Numbered from the stretch's first letter, positions 25,514 through 35,880 are shown. The stretch is DNA of 64,000 nt from CAVXTF01 sp963701375 (GCA_963701375.1 CAVOZT010000004.1:930001-994000), one strand, 5' to 3'. The notes: generated by a model not told the origin, from the sequence alone. Translations and numbers: made by a program.

Positions 25514-28175
25514 TCACGGTACATCTGACTGGAGTGTGTCGATCGCCCGCGACCTGGCGAGTTCGGCGGCGGCTGCACCCGCCTGGGCTCGGTTTGTCAC
25601 CCCGAGCTTGCGCAGGATCGACGAAACGTGATGGTCGACAGTCTTGGACGTGACCACCAGGCGCTGCGCGATCTCCGCGTTGCGGAGACCCTTTGCGAGC
25701 AGAGGCAGGACCTCCAGCTCGCGGTTGGTCAGCCCGGCGGGATTCTCGCGAGTCGCGACGCGTGGGCCCCTCGGGACGTTTCGCTCGCCGAGCTCACGCA
25801 AACGCCGCGCAACAATCGCCGCTGCAGGGTTCGCCCCGAGCTCCCGAAGCTGATCGTGAGCCGCGCGCAGCAAGGCGCCATCGAAGCTAGGAACCAGCGC
25901 GATCGCGGCGTCGTAATTGGCGCCCTCCGCCTTCAGCAGCTCAGCGGCGGTTCCCGGCTCCCCGTCGAGCTGGAGGCTGAATCGTTCCGGGACGTGGTCG
26001 GGCGGCTCGACAGGAAGGCCCGCCCGCGCCCGCCAACATGCCAGCCAACCCGCAGAAGTGGGATCGTTGAGCCGGCAAGCGAGGTCGTAGGTCGTTTCGG
26101 TCTCGGTACCAATCGCCTCCGGTCGCCCCTCCAGCCAAGCCGCTTCGGCGCGCGCAGCAGCCACCGGGGCGAGAAACTCGAGGTCGTCGGACTTCAGGGC
26201 GCGCTCCCACGCCTCGTCCAACAACGGCCAACAGCCGGGGTCGCCGCGTCGCGCTCGCACGAGCGCGACGACCCGCAGCGCGTGCATGCGCGGTTCGATT
26301 ATCTGGTCGTGAGGACCGTCCAACAGCCCCTGTGCCGTTGCGGCGGCATCATTCCACCGGCCCAACGCAAGTTCCACGACCGCCCGCTCACCTAGCAGGC
26401 ACTTGAACCACGCCTCCAGCCCGAGCCCGCGCGTGTACTCGATTCCGCGCTCGATCCAGACCAGCGCCTCACGCCACCGCCAGTGATAGATCAATCCAGA
26501 GCTGAGATTGATGTCAGGCGCGTCCCGCGTCTGTGCCGAGGTTCGCCTGGCGAGCAAGCTCGAGGCTGCGTTCAAGCTTCGTCGCCCCGGCTGGATATGC
26601 GCCGATCAACTCGGCGGTGCCGACGTTATTTAGCGCGTATACCAGCGCCTCGCGATCGTCTACCTCACGGGCGATCGCGATCGCCCTCTCACCTAGCGCG
26701 ATCGTTCGCTCGAAGTCGAAGTCGAGCGTCGCCATGCCGGCGAGATAACCGTATGCGCGCGCGAGTTCGGCGCCGGGTGGAATCTGCTCGAGCACACGCA
26801 CGGCCTCAAGGATCGTCTCGGCCGCCTCCCGCACGCGCCCGATGCAGCCCAGCAGCCGCGCACGCATTCGCAGCGCATGGCCCTCGCGCTCGATATCGCC
26901 CGCCCGTCGATGGATAGTGATCGCCTCGTCGATCGCGGTGACCGCCTCGGAGCGCATATCCGACATATATGCGTGGTCGCAGAACCGCTCGAGCAGATCG
27001 GCGCGCGCCTGTGGGGCGATGCCGTCGGCGAACCGTAAGGCCCGCCAGTAATGGTGTTGCGCCTCGCGAGGAGAACCGCGCTCGGCCGCACGTTCACCTG
27101 CCGCCGGCGCATAGCGAAGCACCGCAGGCCCGTCTCCCGCCGCCTCCGCGTGATGAGCTAATCGCACGTAATCTGGCGCTCCAAGCGCCGGGTCCGCCAG
27201 CGCCCCGAGCGCCCGTCGATGCAGTGTGACCGCCCGGTTGGGTGCAAGCGATCCCTCGACTGCCAGCCGCGCCAGTTCGTGCCGGAACAGGACCCCGTCC
27301 GCCTCAGCGCGTAAGACCCCGGAGCTCAAGCACTCATCAAGACCGCCGAGAGAACTGTCGGTCAGCGCCTCCAACAGCCATACCTCCGCTCGCTGGGGCA
27401 CGACCGAAACGGCTTCCAAGACAGCGCGGGCAGATGGGCTCAGGCGGGCGACTCGAGCGTGAACCGCGTCGCTCACTGTCACGGGCACGTCTCTGGTCCC
27501 GGCGGCGAGCGCCTCGGTGACGAAGAACGGGTTGCCGTTGGTGCGTTCGAACAGCTCGTCGGCATCGAGGCAAGAGGACGCTGCCAGTTCGCCAATCGCC
27601 TCGCGCGACAGGCAACCGAGTTCCAACCGGGTCGCATCGTCGCCGCTCGGAAGCTCGCCCAGCACCATTCGCAGGGGATGGTCGCGATGCAGCTGGTCGC
27701 TCCGGTAGCTGATCACCAGAAGCAACCCCGACTCCCTCGACCGGCGGGCGAGCACTCGGAGCACGTCGAGCGTCGCCTCGTCAGCCCAGTGCGCGTCCTC
27801 GAGGATCAGCAGTGCCGGCGCGATCGCTCGTAGCACGTCGGCGAGCGCGACCCCCACATCGAACGGCCTCGCTCCAATTGCCACGAGCTCCGCCGGCTGT
27901 CCCCCTAGCTCCGATGCGGGCTCCATGAACGGTCCTAGTGGACGCGGGGTGAACAAAGGATCGCAGCTGCCTAACAGCGCCCTCACGTGCTGCGGAAGCT
28001 CACCGCGGAACTGCCGCAGCAGCGCGGTCTTGCCGACCCCCGCTTCGCCCGCCACGATCACAACTCCGCCGCAACCCGTTGAGGCCATCTCGGCGGCGAG
28101 CCCGTGAAGCACGCCTAGCTGATCTGAGCGCTCCAGCAATCCCGCCCTGTCCACACAACCGATCTTACGTGCCAC
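25514..28175 (-). pseudogene. Large LuxR-type ATPase regulator (AAA/TPR/HTH), interrupted by a one-base frameshift
   Basis: The first frame, from GTG 28175, gives a LAL/MalT-like ATPase: VVIVAGEAGVGKTALL (Walker A), ALLILEDAHWADEATL (Walker B), then TPR-like repeats. It stops near 26514. The second frame carries on with more repeats and a C-terminal LuxR HTH, GLTNRELEVLPLLAKGLRN (recognition helix VVTSKTVDHHVSS). Removing one G of GGG (CCC on plus at 26524-26526) gives one protein of about 886 residues. It is a signal-responsive transcription activator; its ligand and targets are unknown. It may be a sequencing indel. Confidence 0.82.
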
Positions 28176-28394
28176 CGACTGCCAGACAATGGGGAGAAAT
28201 CCCCATCTTTCGTCGCCCCGCAAACGCCTTCCGAGTGCTGTTCTCATTCTCTTTCGAAGAAAGAATCAATCGCCAGAGCTCACAAAGATAGGTACCCGCG
28301 CACTCCAACTTGGGTGGTTCTCCCGATGCGTAGGCGTGCCTGCGTTCGTACTGTCACGGCATTCCCGAAAACCGACTTAACCAGGAGGACCGAG

Positions 28395-28667
28395 ATGCCT
28401 AGGTACGTGGTGCAGCGCACCTTCCCGCAAGGACTCGAGATCCCGGTCGCCGACGGCGGCGCAGACATCTGCCGTGCAGTCATCGAGCGAAACGCCGACG
28501 ACGGCGTCACCTGGGTGCACTCGTACGTGAGTATCGACAAGCGCACGACCTTCTGCGTCTACGACGCGCCCACCCCGGAGGCCATTCGCAAGACTGCGTT
28601 TAGTAACGACCTCCCCGTAGACCAGATAACCGAAGTCCGGGTCCTCGACCCCTATTTCTACGTATAG
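28395..28667 (+). CDS. DUF4242 protein (SCO4226-like nickel-binding family)
   Basis: A 90-residue single-domain ferredoxin-like protein (MPRYVVQRTF at the start, VTWVHSYVSIDKRTTFCVYD in the middle). It matches DUF4242, in which Streptomyces SCO4226 binds nickel through His and neighbouring residues. The His in VTWVHSYV and the Cys in TTFCVYD are kept. The ATG at 28395 has GGAGG upstream (AGGAGGACCGAG). It is followed 24 bases later by a secreted protein gene, perhaps one transcript. Function is unproven; metal storage or sensing is a guess. Confidence 0.8.
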   Translation: MPRYVVQRTFPQGLEIPVADGGADICRAVIERNADDGVTWVHSYVSIDKRTTFCVYDAPTPEAIRKTAFSNDLPVDQITEVRVLDPYFYV

Positions 28668-28691
28668 CCGGAACAAACCGAAGGAGAAGCC

Positions 28692-29711
28692 ATGAACATA
28701 TTGGAGGTAGTGATGATGTTGTCTCGCAGGTATCGAAGAGTTGTTGCAGGCCTTGCTACGGTCGTCCTGTTCAGTTTGGGCCTCCTAGCCGCGGCCCCTC
28801 AGTTCAGCTCACCCGCAAGCGCACAGGGTGGTGTGCCTTCTTCTCGTTCTTGCACCACGCCCGTAACTAGCGTTCCGACCGGCCCTGCGACTGTGGCGAC
28901 GGCATCGACAAAATTTGGCAAGGTACTCGTCGTCAGTTCCGGTCCGAACGCCGGGTGCTCCCTGTACATGCTCACATCGGACCAACTCCATGCGATGACA
29001 TTTGGCCTGACACCGTTTGCATGTAGCGACGGGCAAAACGTGATAGGGCACCCGTGCGACAGCATCCTTTGGCCGGCATTGCTGACAAAGGGTGCACCCA
29101 TTGCCGGGCCGGGGGTCAACGGTGCTCTCCTGGGGACGGTGACCCGAACTGACGTGCTGTTTGGGAAAATCGTGCATCAGGTGACCTACGCCGGTTTCCC
29201 GTTGTACCGATTCTTCTTGGACGAGACACCGGGGCAAACGGACGGGGCCAACCTGTTCGACCCGGTCACCAGTCCCACAGGCACTTGGTACTTGGTCGAG
29301 CCGAGTCGAGGACACCCTGCACCTGGATCGCTTCATTTGCGAATTGAGTCTGTCAACGGCGCCGAGGTGCTGGCGGCGTCGATGGACAATGACTTCTCGC
29401 TGCTGCCTCACGGAGCCTTCCCGGCTTACACCTTGAGCAACGAAAGGGGCAGAGCCTGCCAGCGCTTCTGCGCCCTGATTTGGCCACCGGTCCTGACCTC
29501 CGGGTGGCCTGAGGCCGGGCAAGGCGTCGATCAGCACGCACTCGGAGTCGTCGTAAGGCCGGACGGCTCCCGGCAGGTGACTTACAACGGCAAACCCCTG
29601 TACCAGTTCATCAAGGATGCTTACATACCGGGCGTCATCGGAACTCAGAGCATCAACGGGGCAGGGGCGGTTACACCCTGGGGTGTATTCAACACGATTG
29701 CCATCTCCTAA
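28692..29711 (+). CDS. Secreted protein with two PF03640-type repeats
   Basis: 339 residues with a Sec signal peptide (RRYRRVVAGLATVVLF, cleavage near SPASA). Two copies of the repeat-type domain are visible: the first (about residues 70-190) includes CDSILWPALLTKGAPIAGPG and YAGFPLYRFFLDETPGQT; the second includes CALIWPPVLTSGWPEAGQG and YNGKPLYQFIKDA, ending AVTPWGVFN. These are COG4315-like domains of exported lipoproteins of unknown function. The ATG at 28692 has AAGGAG six bases upstream. It follows the DUF4242 gene and ends 125 bases before a strong hairpin. Confidence 0.83.
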   Translation: MNILEVVMMLSRRYRRVVAGLATVVLFSLGLLAAAPQFSSPASAQGGVPSSRSCTTPVTSVPTGPATVATASTKFGKVLVVSSGPNAGCSLYMLTSDQLHAMTFGLTPFACSDGQNVIGHPCDSILWPALLTKGAPIAGPGVNGALLGTVTRTDVLFGKIVHQVTYAGFPLYRFFLDETPGQTDGANLFDPVTSPTGTWYLVEPSRGHPAPGSLHLRIESVNGAEVLAASMDNDFSLLPHGAFPAYTLSNERGRACQRFCALIWPPVLTSGWPEAGQGVDQHALGVVVRPDGSRQVTYNGKPLYQFIKDAYIPGVIGTQSINGAGAVTPWGVFNTIAIS

Positions 29712-29835
29712 CAAAGAAGATCGATCCGACCGTCTTTACGGAACATCCGCTGCCCGATGATGGAAGAATTGGATGCGTCCTGGAAGACAACGGAGGTTGG
29801 TGTTCTGAAGGACAATTGAAGTGAAGCGATGGTCC

Positions 29836-29873
29836 CGAGCCCGACCCCTGCCAGCCGGCAGGGGTCGGGCTCG
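29836..29873 (+). terminator. Strong hairpin, probable terminator
   Basis: A perfect 17-bp stem (CGAGCCCGACCCCTGCC and its complement) closes a 4-base loop AGCC. It lies 125 bases after the secreted protein gene and has no T-run, a form common in high-GC actinobacteria. The sequence could end transcription from both sides, but only the plus-strand unit is near. Confidence 0.75.
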
Positions 29874-30198
29874 ACCAACTGAGCATCCATGAGACTCAGG
29901 CCGTTCAGCTGACGCGGGTCGGAACGGTATGGGCCGACATCGATACTTCAGCCGCCACGGCCACCTCCTGTGGGGTCCCCGTCGCGTGTCACGCTGGCTT
30001 GTGCGTAGTCGGGCAGCGATCCGGAGTCGCTGCAATTCGCCCCCACCGCCAGGATCGGTCTTCGGGCTCTCTAGGGTGGTCAATTATTTGCCCGAGACAC
30101 GGACAAGTGACGGTCACAAGTCCTCACCAGTTCGAAGTCCGAGGGAAGTCCCGCTGCAAAGAAACGGGGAAGTCCCCGCTACATAGACTGAGGATCTA
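29874..30198 (+). promoter_or_regulatory. Intergenic region with three GAAGTCC half-sites upstream of the MFS gene
   Basis: No gene is seen in this stretch. The motif GAAGTCC occurs at 30134, 30145 and 30169. Two are inside small palindromes, GGGAAGTCCC (30143-30152) and CGGGGAAGTCCCCG (30165-30178); the second ends 20 bases before the MFS start. This is a plausible operator array for a drug-responsive repressor, but no regulator gene adjoins. Confidence 0.4.
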
Positions 30199-31758
30199 AT
30201 GACCTCATTGATGACGTTGGAGCACTCGGACTCGGACGCGACACCGATTGACCTGCCCAACTATGCGCGGCGGTGGTGGATTCTCGCTGTGCTCGGGATC
30301 TCCCAATTGATGGTCATTCTCGACGGCACAATCGTTAACATCGCCCTCCCTACTGCTCAGCACGATTTGCTCTTCTCAAATGCTGATCGTCAGTGGATAG
30401 TCACCGCGTACTCACTTGCCTTCGGAAGCTTGCTTCTCCTCGGCGGCGGTATCGGGGACAAGATAGGACGCAAGAGGGCGCTCATAATTGGCCTGGTTGG
30501 CTTCGCCGTGGCCTCGGCCATCGGGGGAGCGTCGGTCAACTTCACGATGCTCGTCATCGCTCGGACAGTCCAGGGCGCGTTTGGGGCTCTGCTCGCACCG
30601 TCGGTACTGGCACTTTTGACCACCACCTTCACCGATCCGAATGAGCGAGGGCAGGCCTTCGGGATTTACGGCGCCATCGCCGGCGCTGGCGGCGCGCTGG
30701 GACTCCTGCTGGGCGGCATCCTCACCTCTTACGCCTCATGGCGATGGACGCTATTCGTCAACCTCGTATTTGCTGCCAGCGCCACCGCCGGAGCCGTGCT
30801 CTGGTTGAAGAAGGACGAGGGCGCTGATCACGATCCGTTTGACCTTGCCGGCCTCTTACTGGTAGCGGGCGGGCTTTTCTCGCTCGTCTTCGGTTTCTCC
30901 CACGCCGAGACCACAGCCTGGAGCAATCCCTTCACGATTGGGTTCCTCGTGGTGGGTGCGGTCCTCATTATTGCTTTCGCTTATTTCGAGAAGAGGGCAA
31001 AGTACCCTCTGCTCCCGCCGCGAGTCGTGCTCAACCGAACCAGGGGCGGTTCCATCCTGGCCATGCTGTTTGCCAGCGTCGGGATCTTCGGCGTGTTCTT
31101 GTTCTTGACCTACTACTTGCAGGGCACGTTGGGGTTCAGTCCTGTGAAGACCGGCGTCGCGTTCCTCCCCCTCGTCGCTGCCTTGGCGGCCACGGCCCAG
31201 GTGTCCAATCGGACCCTGTTACCGCGATTCGGACCCAAGCCGATCGTGCCGATCGGGTTGCTCGTGTCTGCTGCGGCGCTGTTCGGGCTCCACCTCGTTG
31301 GGTTGCATACGTCGTATGTCAGCCACGTGCTTCCCTATCTCATCGTGTTGGGTATCGGGTTCGGACTTAGCGTCGCCCCCTCCTTCAGCACCGGCACCCT
31401 CGGGTTGGCACCCAAGGACGCCGGCGTGGGATCGGCCACCCTCAACACGGCCCAACAGGTGGGGGGATCCATTGGCACATCGCTGCTCAACACGCTCGCC
31501 GCCAGTGCTGCAACTTCCTACTTGGTCGGGCGGGCCCTGACTCCCGCAAATTTCCAGGCAGGTCTGCTCCATAGCTACACGACAGCGTTCCTTTGGTCCT
31601 CCTTGATCTTCGTGGCCGGGGCGGTGGTTGCAGGTTTTGTGCTCCAGCGCGGCGGCCTGGCGGCGCTGGCGTCCGAAGATCGGACCCCGACAGTTGACCT
31701 TGGGTTGGAGGCGCCACCTAGAACCCACACCTGCCGAGTACGGGTCGCTTGTCGGTGA
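30199..31758 (+). CDS. MFS transporter, DHA2 (EmrB/QacA) type
   Basis: 519 residues with fourteen predicted transmembrane helices. LDGTIVNIALP is motif D1 of the DHA2 family, GDKIGRKRALIIGLVGF is motif A, and RTVQGAFGALLAPSVLALLTTTF is motif B/C-like. Such carriers export drugs or hydrophobic compounds by proton antiport. The stop lies inside a 29-base sequence that also occurs at 60996-61024; the C-terminal tail THTCRVRVACR derives from it, so an inserted repeat may have replaced the original end. ATG 30199 is the natural start, with TGAGGATC upstream. Confidence 0.9.
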   Translation: MTSLMTLEHSDSDATPIDLPNYARRWWILAVLGISQLMVILDGTIVNIALPTAQHDLLFSNADRQWIVTAYSLAFGSLLLLGGGIGDKIGRKRALIIGLVGFAVASAIGGASVNFTMLVIARTVQGAFGALLAPSVLALLTTTFTDPNERGQAFGIYGAIAGAGGALGLLLGGILTSYASWRWTLFVNLVFAASATAGAVLWLKKDEGADHDPFDLAGLLLVAGGLFSLVFGFSHAETTAWSNPFTIGFLVVGAVLIIAFAYFEKRAKYPLLPPRVVLNRTRGGSILAMLFASVGIFGVFLFLTYYLQGTLGFSPVKTGVAFLPLVAALAATAQVSNRTLLPRFGPKPIVPIGLLVSAAALFGLHLVGLHTSYVSHVLPYLIVLGIGFGLSVAPSFSTGTLGLAPKDAGVGSATLNTAQQVGGSIGTSLLNTLAASAATSYLVGRALTPANFQAGLLHSYTTAFLWSSLIFVAGAVVAGFVLQRGGLAALASEDRTPTVDLGLEAPPRTHTCRVRVACR

Positions 31759-31759
31759 A
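31731..31759 (+). repeat. 29-base dispersed repeat, copy 1
   Basis: The sequence starting CTGCCGAGTACGGGTCGCTT matches 60996-61024 with two mismatches in 29 bases. It overlaps the last codons and the stop of the MFS gene. No third copy is seen in the window. It may be the end of a mobile element or a small repeat; the family is not known to me. Confidence 0.55.
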
Positions 31760-31847
31760 TTCCACTGCTTCGGCCGACGTCAGGCCTGGGGCGCTACCCG
31801 CAACTGCGCCAGTGGCGATTCCTCGGGGGCAGCAATGGTCGTAGCAT

Positions 31848-32786
31848 TCAGTCAACGCTTGTCCAGGCGAAGAGCAGGTCCGGCGTGCCGGTTGTTTCCG
31901 CCATCAATTCCGACCACGATGCGTTCGGCGAGTAGGCGGAACCAACCACGCACGGAGTGCACGAGAAAGCGGCAAGAATATTGTCGCGGTGACCCCAGCA
32001 CAACGCGGTATCACTCGTGCTGCAATCGACATTGGGTGAGTCGGTCCCGTCGTCGTACATCCACACGTAAAGCGCCTCGAGAGGAGAGGCGAAACCTCCT
32101 CCGACATTGCTCGTCCAGTGCTCGCTCGGGAAGCTGCCCGGGGGTACCGGATCGGAACCACTATTCGCTCCTGCTTGAGCTGCGGGCTCGAGTGCTGTCG
32201 CTATACCCTCGAAGGGAGGCAGCCCGCGCGCGGTTCGTTCGAAGTTGGTCGCGACGAACAGCTGCTCCGCAGGCGACAGTGCTGACCAGTCCGACGGAAG
32301 CTCCATTGGTCCGAGACCTTCTGAAGCTCTCGCATGGTCGATGGCCTGAAGAGCCTCCTCTTGGCAAGTGCCTGTCGAAACGAGTGAGCTAGAAGAGCAA
32401 ACACTGAAGAAGTCCGGATTGGGCGGCATACTCATAGATGGGTTGCCCATGGCGGGCTGCGGAGCAGACGTGGGTGGTGGCTGTGGACGAGTTGTAGGTG
32501 TTGTCGAGGGGCGTACAGGTGTCGTCGGCGGGGTTGGCGGACGATCGGTGGTGGGTGGCGAGGCAACGCGCTGGGGCGGAAGCGTTGACGACGGTACGGT
32601 TGTCGATGGAACGGCCGTGGTGGGAGCCGACGTCCTGACGGGGTGCGAGTTGCCTTCCTGAATCGATGGGTTGCTTGCCTGAATCGATGGGCTCGTGGAT
32701 CGCCCCGACGAGCAACCAGCGGCTATCGCAACGCTTGCAATGACCAAGCAACTGGCCCAACGCGTCGTGCGTTTGCTTTCTGACAT
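31848..32786 (-). CDS. Lipoprotein with Pro/Thr-rich linker and CAP-like domain
   Basis: 312 residues. A lipobox IAAGC follows a short hydrophobic segment. A linker of about 90 residues is rich in Pro, Thr and Ser and holds a short doubled unit (SPSIQASNPSIQEG). The C-terminal domain (ALQAIDHARASEGLGPMELP, LSPAEQLFVATNFERTARGLPPF) resembles CAP/SCP secreted domains found in actinobacteria, with Cys pairs that may form disulfides (CSTSDTALC, FSCTPCVV). It should sit on the outer face of the membrane. Function is unknown. It is in the same direction as the copper ATPase but 517 bases away. Confidence 0.72.
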   Translation of the reverse strand: MSESKRTTRWASCLVIASVAIAAGCSSGRSTSPSIQASNPSIQEGNSHPVRTSAPTTAVPSTTVPSSTLPPQRVASPPTTDRPPTPPTTPVRPSTTPTTRPQPPPTSAPQPAMGNPSMSMPPNPDFFSVCSSSSLVSTGTCQEEALQAIDHARASEGLGPMELPSDWSALSPAEQLFVATNFERTARGLPPFEGIATALEPAAQAGANSGSDPVPPGSFPSEHWTSNVGGGFASPLEALYVWMYDDGTDSPNVDCSTSDTALCWGHRDNILAAFSCTPCVVGSAYSPNASWSELMAETTGTPDLLFAWTSVD

Positions 32787-33303
32787 CTGAGAACGTTTCG
32801 TCGTTTATGCCTCGCGTCTTGAATCGCCAGGTGGGGGCGTACAAAGGTCGGGTCCCGCACAAGTGGACATGACGTCCGACGGAAACGCGTCCGGCCACTG
32901 CACACCTCCGCCCGAGCGGTGGTCGGGGTTCTGGGCTATGAACTTCCCAACCTTGGCGCTTGGCAAACCAGCAGGGGCCCGAAACAAGCGCCGGCGGACA
33001 GCCGGGACTGCAGGCGTAAGACTTGAACTTTCGACCAGGGTAAAGGGCGCATCGCGCCAACAGTTGCAGCACAGATCGATGAGGCGCTTCGAACGCCTAC
33101 CAGGTGCAACTATGTAGGCAATTGGATCCAGGCGCGTCGAACGCGCAGGCCAAAATTCGTTTGCGAGATGTCGATCGTTCTCCGGATAGTCCGCGTCTAC
33201 TCTCCGGTGCCCCAGATTTTCTTTCGAGGCAACATCGACCGCCATCCCCAGTCTTACGAGTAGTGCCGATATCCGTCAGCCACATTCAATGGGCTATCCG
33301 CTT
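32787..33303. other. Gene-free stretch between the CAP lipoprotein and copper ATPase genes
   Basis: No ORF here looks like a real gene; the longest (up to 146 codons) has no homology I can see and a composition unlike its neighbours. A short palindrome GGCGCATCGCGCC is near 33046. It likely contains the promoter of the lipoprotein gene. Confidence 0.5.
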
Positions 33304-35880
33304 TCAAACTCTCACGACGCTGGGATTCATGCTTTGTGGCTCGACGAGCCCGGCAAAGCCGGTAGCTCCAGTGGATTCGCTCGAGGTCACAGTACGCACT
33401 TGTCGAAGGCGAGAGCTGTTCCAGACGACAAACGACGAGGACAACGTCATGGCGGCCGCCGCAATGAGTGGATTGAGAAGACCGAACGCCGCCATTGGAA
33501 TGGCTGCGGTGTTATAGGCGAAGGCCCAAATGAGATTGCCGCGAATCACTTTGATGGTACGGCGTGAAAGTTCTATCGCCGTCGCTACGGTCCGCAAGTC
33601 GTCCCGAACGATCACCAGGTCAGCCGCATTGATTGCGACGTCGGTCCCGGAACCGATGGCAATCCCCAGATTGGCACTGGCTAGCGCCGGTCCGTCATTC
33701 ACGCCGTCACCGATCATCGCCACGGATCGGCCTTGCCGCTGCAGTCGCGCGATAAGAGCTACTTTGTCAGCTGGGAGAGCCTCGGCAACGACCTCCGTAA
33801 GGCCGCAGGCCGATGCGACTGCGTTGGCGGCCGGTTCACCGTCTCCTGTGACCAGGATGCAACGGAGCCCTAACGCTTGTAACTCGCGCACAGCGGACGG
33901 AGAGGAAGGCCTTATCGTGTCCGCGAGGGCGATGGCGCCGATGATGGCTTTGTCCTTCGCGACACAAACCATGGTGCTTCCGAGTTCCTGCCAATCCCTC
34001 CATTGCGTCACCAAGTCTGGCGGCACAGGCGTCGAACTTGGGGTAATGCTGTGCGCCTTTCCCACTTCGATGACGTGACCGTCCACCGTCCCCGATGATC
34101 CAATCCCGGGTTTGGAGACGAATTGATCGGCTGACGGCAAAGCGCCAAAGGACGTAAGCGCCGCTGCTGCAATGGCTTGAGCGACCGCATGCTCGGATGC
34201 TTGCTCGAGCGCTCCCGCCCACCAAAGGACTGTATCGTCCCCAATTCCGGCTACGCCCTTCACCCCAACAACGGTCATCTTCCCTTGCGTGATCGTTCCG
34301 GTCTTGTCCAGGAGCACGGTATCGACCTGTCGAGAGGCTTCGAGAGCCTGATAACCCTTGAAAAAGATCCCGAAACGGGCACCCTGTCCTGATGCGACTA
34401 GCAGGGCCATGGGCGTTGCCAGGCCAAGAGCGCATGGGCAAGAGATGATGACGACCGACAAACCGGCGCGAATCGCAAACTCAGGTCCGGCACCCTGCCA
34501 CAGCCATGCGAGCAATGTGGCGACGCCGCTCACCAAAACCCCAGGCACGAAGAAGGCAGAAATCCGATCGGCCAGGCGCTGGACGGCTGCTTTCTGACTT
34601 TGGGCCTCCTCCACCAGGCGAACCATCTGGGCCAGCTGGGTATCGCGTCCCACGCATTTCGCCACCACGACCAGGCGCCCGCCTACCGAGACGGTGCCAC
34701 CCACAACCTCGTCACTGGGCGCCACTTCCACAGGAACCGACTCCCCGGTGAGCATGCTGCGATCGATCGCTGAATGACCGGAGACGACTGTCCCATCGGT
34801 CGCCACCGTCTCACCCGGTCGCACTATGAAGTGATCGCCAACCTCCAGCGAACCCGTCGGCATGCGGTGTTCAACGCCGTTGGCATCGAGGATCGACACC
34901 TCCTTTGCCACTACGGCCACTAGGGCGCGCAGAGCGTCGCCTGATCGGGATCTCGAAATGGCTTCGAAATAGCGTCCGGCGAGCAGAAACGTGGTGATCC
35001 CGGCGCCCACGTCGAGGTAGAGGCCCCCTCCGGAGCCGTGCTCCACGAGGTAGAGGATCGAGCCTCCTACATGCCCGGTGTCCTGCCAAAACATGGCGTA
35101 GACAGACCAACCGACGGAAATCACGATTCCGAGCGATACCAGGGTGTCCATCGTGACGGTGCCATGTCGAGCCGACTTCAGCGCAGCGCAGTAGAAAGGC
35201 CACGCGGCCCAAGCAAACACCGGTGTTGCGCAGACCAGTAGTGGCCACTGCCAATACGGAAACCGGAACCAGGGGTCGATCCACAGCATGATGGAGCTGT
35301 CACATAAGGGCATGAACAAGAACCCCGCCACGATCAGGCGTCTCCGCAAGAAGCGAACCCGGTCGTCGACCCTGGCCTGAGTGCCCGCGACTTCCTCCAA
35401 GTTGTCGTCCGAGATTGGGTCGGCCGAAAATCCCAGCGATCTGACCTCAGCCATTAGGTCCTCAGCCGAGTGGGTGTTCGAGATCGTCACTCTGGCGCGT
35501 TCGGTGGCGTAGTTGACGCAAGCATTCACCCCTTCCAGTTCGTTCAGCGTTCGGTCGATGCGGGCGGCACACGAGCCACACGTCATTCCGCTCACGGCGA
35601 ACGACACGACGTTGCTGCCATGTTGCGTGGCCGTCCGTTGTACCTGGTTGCGCCGGCCACCCTTGCCGGAAGTCGATACTCCGTCTCGCAGTTGAGTAAC
35701 TGGTAGGCCCGGAAGTCCACTGGAACGGTTTGCCCGATGCTTCTCGACCCAGACAATCAGTCCAAAGATCGGTAACCATGCAGCCAGCATCAGAATGTGC
35801 CAGAGGTGCCCACCCAAAGGAGCCCGGGAGGCCGCCGCCAAAAGGGCATCAGCCCCTGCGAAAGGCATGTTTCGCGACAA
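33304..35880 (-). CDS. Heavy-metal P1B-type ATPase (copper exporter, CopA-like)
   Basis: 858 residues. An HMA domain with GMTCGSCAARID is at about residues 98-110. Eight membrane helices follow, with the metal-site motif SCPCALGLATP (CPC), then LLDKTGTITQG (phosphorylation Asp) and MIGDGVNDGPALASANLG (hinge). TGES occurs in LTGESVPV. All catalytic parts are intact, and CPC with late-helix YN and MxxxS-type residues points to Cu(I). An extra N-terminal helix (residues 24-46) and a 50-residue linker before the HMA are unusual. There is no adjacent CopZ or CsoR. Confidence 0.93.
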   Translation of the reverse strand: MSRNMPFAGADALLAAASRAPLGGHLWHILMLAAWLPIFGLIVWVEKHRANRSSGLPGLPVTQLRDGVSTSGKGGRRNQVQRTATQHGSNVVSFAVSGMTCGSCAARIDRTLNELEGVNACVNYATERARVTISNTHSAEDLMAEVRSLGFSADPISDDNLEEVAGTQARVDDRVRFLRRRLIVAGFLFMPLCDSSIMLWIDPWFRFPYWQWPLLVCATPVFAWAAWPFYCAALKSARHGTVTMDTLVSLGIVISVGWSVYAMFWQDTGHVGGSILYLVEHGSGGGLYLDVGAGITTFLLAGRYFEAISRSRSGDALRALVAVVAKEVSILDANGVEHRMPTGSLEVGDHFIVRPGETVATDGTVVSGHSAIDRSMLTGESVPVEVAPSDEVVGGTVSVGGRLVVVAKCVGRDTQLAQMVRLVEEAQSQKAAVQRLADRISAFFVPGVLVSGVATLLAWLWQGAGPEFAIRAGLSVVIISCPCALGLATPMALLVASGQGARFGIFFKGYQALEASRQVDTVLLDKTGTITQGKMTVVGVKGVAGIGDDTVLWWAGALEQASEHAVAQAIAAAALTSFGALPSADQFVSKPGIGSSGTVDGHVIEVGKAHSITPSSTPVPPDLVTQWRDWQELGSTMVCVAKDKAIIGAIALADTIRPSSPSAVRELQALGLRCILVTGDGEPAANAVASACGLTEVVAEALPADKVALIARLQRQGRSVAMIGDGVNDGPALASANLGIAIGSGTDVAINAADLVIVRDDLRTVATAIELSRRTIKVIRGNLIWAFAYNTAAIPMAAFGLLNPLIAAAAMTLSSSFVVWNSSRLRQVRTVTSSESTGATGFAGLVEPQSMNPSVVRV

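Noticed and set aside
25628..26395. 255-codon plus-strand ORF opposite the LuxR-type gene
   Set aside because: Composition of a reverse frame of GC-rich coding DNA; the minus frame has the LuxR HTH.
32805..33245. 146-codon minus-strand ORF between the CAP and copper ATPase genes
   Set aside because: No homology, odd composition with many Arg and Pro, and no ribosome binding site.
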